The position numbers were made by a program, and so were the translations under genes. Source: UBA993 sp964389365 (lineage in GTDB: Bacteria; Bacillota; Dethiobacteria; DTU022). Taken from it: a stretch of 15,924 bases of DNA. Positions 13,915 to 15,924 of this stretch are shown one piece after another; the stretch's first letter is position 1, and the number at the start of each line of letters is the position of its first letter. Under the pieces are notes generated by a model. That model made no database searches. It saw only the letters and a program-made list of their open reading frames with translations, and was not told the DNA's origin. The DNA is taken from positions 1 to 15,924 of the forward strand of contig CAYMDO010000038.1 of the NCBI GenBank assembly GCA_964389365.1, written 5' to 3'.

Positions 13915-15676
13915 AATTTCTCCTTTTTTCTTCGAGATAAAGCGGCACCGGAACATCCCACCAACCGGTTGCCTTGCCTCCGGACCACGGATACTCCCTG
14001 TTGACTTCCACTTCAAGAAGATAGGGCCCCTCTTCGGCAAGCATCGAAATAACTGCTTGCCTCACTTCTCCCGGCTGCGAGGCCTTGCGGGATTTTACCC
14101 CAAATGATCGGGCAAGAGCCACGAAGTCAGGTGTTTCCAACCTGCCTTTCCGCCCCATAAACTCTACAGCATAGCTTAGCTCTTCACCATAGACATCCTT
14201 CTGCAAATCTCTAATCGATAAGAATCCCCGGTTATTAAGAACCACAATTTTAACATCAATACCGTATTGAACAGCTACTGCCAACTCCTGGAGGGTCATC
14301 AGGAAATCGGCATCACCAACAATGGGCATTACATGTCGATCGGGAAAAGCCAATTTGACACCCAGGGCAGCAGGCAGGGAAAAGCCCATAGTTGAAAAAC
14401 CACCGGTAGTAACAAGCGTTCCGGGTACCGGGAAAAAAAACTCCTGCAATACTTGTGCCTGGCTGTGCCCCGACGAGGTTACCACGAAAGCATCGGCAGG
14501 AAGGGCACTTCGAATCTCAGTCAGGGTGCGTGATATAGTAACCGGTGAAAAATGATCGGCCCTGAAGATCTGCAGCGCTGCCAGCCACTTTTCTTTCATC
14601 AACATAATTTCTTTGGTATAAGGCTGATCAAGGAAACTTACGGGGGCTACGCCCAATTCATCAACCAGCCCCTGCAGCACCGCCCTGGCATCGCCTACAA
14701 TGCCTATTTCTCCATCGTAATTTTTGCCGATCTCAGATGCATCCAGATCAGCATGAATAAGCTTGGTGCGGGAAAAATCGAAACTGACCCCCCGCCGGTA
14801 TGAGGATGAGGTCTCATCGGCAAAACGGCAGCCTACCGCCAGCATAACATCAGCGCTGAGAGCAAGTTCATTGCCGCAAGTAGTACCCTTTGAACCGGCA
14901 TGCCAACCGTAAAGTGGGTGGTTTTCCGGAAAACAGCTTTTACCGGCCATAGTGGTTATTACGGCTGCACCCAGTCTCTCGGCGAGCTGAACCAGTTCTT
15001 TATAAGCTCTTGAACGCATCACACCGCCTCCGGCCAGGATAACGGGGCGCCTGGCGCTGTCAAGCAAGGCAGCAGCCCGGGAGATTAGCTGGGCATCGGG
15101 TGCCGGCGGGGATTGAAACTGCAGCGCTTTATCTTTCAGGCCTGCCGGCACACCCTCGCTCTGAACATCCATAGTCAGGGCCAGCGCAACCGGGCCCGGG
15201 CGACCAGTTTTCATCGCCAAAAAAGCTCTTGTCAGCGCATGTGGCAGCTGATTGCCCTGAGTGACACAGGCTGAATATTTTGTTAACGGTTCCAGCACCC
15301 TCAGGGAATCAGCAACCCGTTTTCGTTCGATCTCCTGCAGAACCCCTCTGCCAAACATGTAAGAATGGGCCTCACCAATAAGCGCAATCACAGCAGTTGA
15401 ATCAACATATGCTGTTCCCAGTCCCACGGCAAGATTAAGCGCACCGGGTCCGATAGAGGTAAATACAGCTGCCGGATCTCCGGTAACACGGAAATATCCA
15501 TCAGCCATGTGAACAGCACTCTGCTCATGCCGCACCAGGTAAACTGGAAGATTCTCTCTCTCGCCACGAAATGCATCCACTAGGCCAAGGCACCCATGCC
15601 CCGGTATACCGGCAACCCAGGGAACGCTATTTCTGATCAGGCTTTTGGCTACAACCTGTCCTCCTGTGAGAACCAT
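13877..15676 (-). CDS. Acetolactate-synthase-like ThDP-dependent enzyme
   Basis: A 599-residue three-domain ThDP enzyme of the acetolactate synthase / IolD superfamily. The N-terminal pyrimidine-binding domain has the activating E51 in VRHEQSAVHMADGYFR and GPGALNLAVGLGTAYVDS (77-93). The middle domain has RRPVILAGGGVMRS (209-222). The C-terminal domain has GFSTMGFSLPAALGVKLAFPDR and the diphosphate/Mg motif GDADFLMTLQELAVAVQ...NN at 454-482, where the usual GDG is GDA. The C-terminus GWWDVPVP recalls the end of IolD trihydroxycyclohexanedione hydrolases, but the protein is shorter than IolD. True acetolactate synthase for branched amino acids is unlikely, as no ilv gene is near. It is first in the catabolic operon. 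ATG start with GGAGGTG 6 bases upstream. The reaction is probably cleavage or ligation beside a carbonyl; the substrate is unknown. Confidence 0.85.
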   Translation of the reverse strand: MVLTGGQVVAKSLIRNSVPWVAGIPGHGCLGLVDAFRGERENLPVYLVRHEQSAVHMADGYFRVTGDPAAVFTSIGPGALNLAVGLGTAYVDSTAVIALIGEAHSYMFGRGVLQEIERKRVADSLRVLEPLTKYSACVTQGNQLPHALTRAFLAMKTGRPGPVALALTMDVQSEGVPAGLKDKALQFQSPPAPDAQLISRAAALLDSARRPVILAGGGVMRSRAYKELVQLAERLGAAVITTMAGKSCFPENHPLYGWHAGSKGTTCGNELALSADVMLAVGCRFADETSSSYRRGVSFDFSRTKLIHADLDASEIGKNYDGEIGIVGDARAVLQGLVDELGVAPVSFLDQPYTKEIMLMKEKWLAALQIFRADHFSPVTISRTLTEIRSALPADAFVVTSSGHSQAQVLQEFFFPVPGTLVTTGGFSTMGFSLPAALGVKLAFPDRHVMPIVGDADFLMTLQELAVAVQYGIDVKIVVLNNRGFLSIRDLQKDVYGEELSYAVEFMGRKGRLETPDFVALARSFGVKSRKASQPGEVRQAVISMLAEEGPYLLEVEVNREYPWSGGKATGWWDVPVPLYLEEKRRNYEQARAEEDLSR

Positions 15677-15737
15677 AAAGACACCTCCACTGCAACAAAT
15701 CTAGTATAGTTTAATTTCTTCCTGGTATATAAAAAAG

Positions 15738-15758
15738 CTGTTGCAAATATTGCAACAG
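15738..15758. promoter_or_regulatory. Perfect 9-3-9 inverted repeat, candidate IclR operator
   Basis: Arms CTGTTGCAA and TTGCAACAG flank the three-base centre ATA (plus strand). The palindrome lies about 18 bases downstream of the predicted -10 box and about 60 bases upstream of the first operon gene. A further TGCAACA half-site occurs near 15690. The size and symmetry fit a dimeric repressor; IclR is the only regulator encoded here. Too few T's follow on the minus strand for a good terminator, though GCTTTTTTATA follows the downstream arm. Confidence 0.6.
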
Positions 15759-15776
15759 TGTTCTATATTTTTTAAC

Positions 15777-15807
15777 ATTATATTAACATTGTAAAAGATA
15801 AAGTCAA
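15777..15807 (-). promoter_or_regulatory. Promoter of the ThDP-enzyme/IclR/transketolase operon
   Basis: Minus-strand TTGACT (15802-15807) and TATAAT (15777-15782). The -10 is perfect; the 19-base spacing is longer than ideal. It lies between the stop of the preceding gene (15820) and the inverted repeat at 15738-15758, which would fall near +10 to +30 of the transcript. Confidence 0.55.
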
Positions 15808-15819
15808 CCTTTCTATAAT

Positions 15820-15924
15820 CTATCGCCTGGCACTCTGTTTGATCTGGGTAAAGCGCAAATGCGGTTTGCTCCCTAGTTTTGCAGTAAACTCATAGTCACA
15901 AATCTCATTAAGCCCTGCTAATAT
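15820..15924 (-). CDS. 3' end of an upstream gene (partial, C-terminal 34 residues)
   Basis: An open minus-strand frame runs from the window edge to a TAG at 15820-15822. The visible C-terminus contains LNEICDYEFTAKLGSKPHLR then FTQIKQSARR. Codon content looks like coding sequence and the stop lies just upstream of the operon promoter, so this is plausibly the tail of a real neighbouring gene on the same strand. I cannot name the family from 34 residues. Confidence 0.5.
   Translation of the reverse strand: MLAGLNEICDYEFTAKLGSKPHLRFTQIKQSARR

Noticed and set aside
13915..14040. N-terminal extension of the IclR protein by 42 residues
   Set aside because: It lies wholly in the ThDP enzyme gene and has no family similarity; the ATG at 13914 has a strong ribosome binding site.

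Overview
The window is bacterial, almost certainly an anaerobic Firmicute of the Clostridia type. Strong GGAGG-like ribosome binding sites precede most genes. Frequent TTG starts, a ferredoxin-fused aldo/keto reductase, a single-cysteine CoA-disulfide-reductase-like flavoprotein, a DUF2148 Fe-S protein and a DUF2953 (YtfI-like) remnant all fit that assignment. Nearly every gene lies on the minus strand; the one clear plus-strand gene is a broken GyrI-like gene. No rRNA, tRNA, CRISPR array or insertion sequence was seen.

Layout from low to high coordinates. (1) 106-2721: a flavin disulfide reductase followed by a two-domain class II aldolase, probably one operon. (2) 2963-3921: a TM2-domain mini-protein and an unrecognised six-helix membrane protein. 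(3) 4221-9223: intact housekeeping-like genes (Fe-S aldo/keto reductase, GNAT acetyltransferase, DUF2148 protein, universal stress protein) interspersed with four broken genes. These are a DUF2953 C-terminal fragment, an ECF sigma factor, a GyrI-like effector-binding protein and a SAM methyltransferase. (4) 9322-15676: a compact six-gene catabolic operon, read from high to low coordinates: acetolactate-synthase-like ThDP enzyme, IclR regulator, Gfo/Idh/MocA dehydrogenase, RpiB-like isomerase, split transketolase N and C subunits. (5) 15820-15924: the 3' end of another minus-strand gene running off the window.

Region 4 is the most interesting. It joins two different ThDP carbon-carbon chemistries (ALS-like and split transketolase) with a sugar-phosphate isomerase-like protein that lacks the usual N-terminal RpiB motif, a sugar dehydrogenase and a dedicated IclR regulator. 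A perfect 9-3-9 inverted repeat lies just downstream of the predicted promoter and is a good candidate operator. The set suggests catabolism of an unusual sugar, polyol or cyclitol derivative. The substrate cannot be read from the sequence, and no kinase or transporter is inside the window.

Region 3 looks like a zone of gene decay. The ECF sigma factor and the methyltransferase can be seen only by joining reading frames and recognising family motifs, and both show deletions that a simple homopolymer sequencing error cannot explain.
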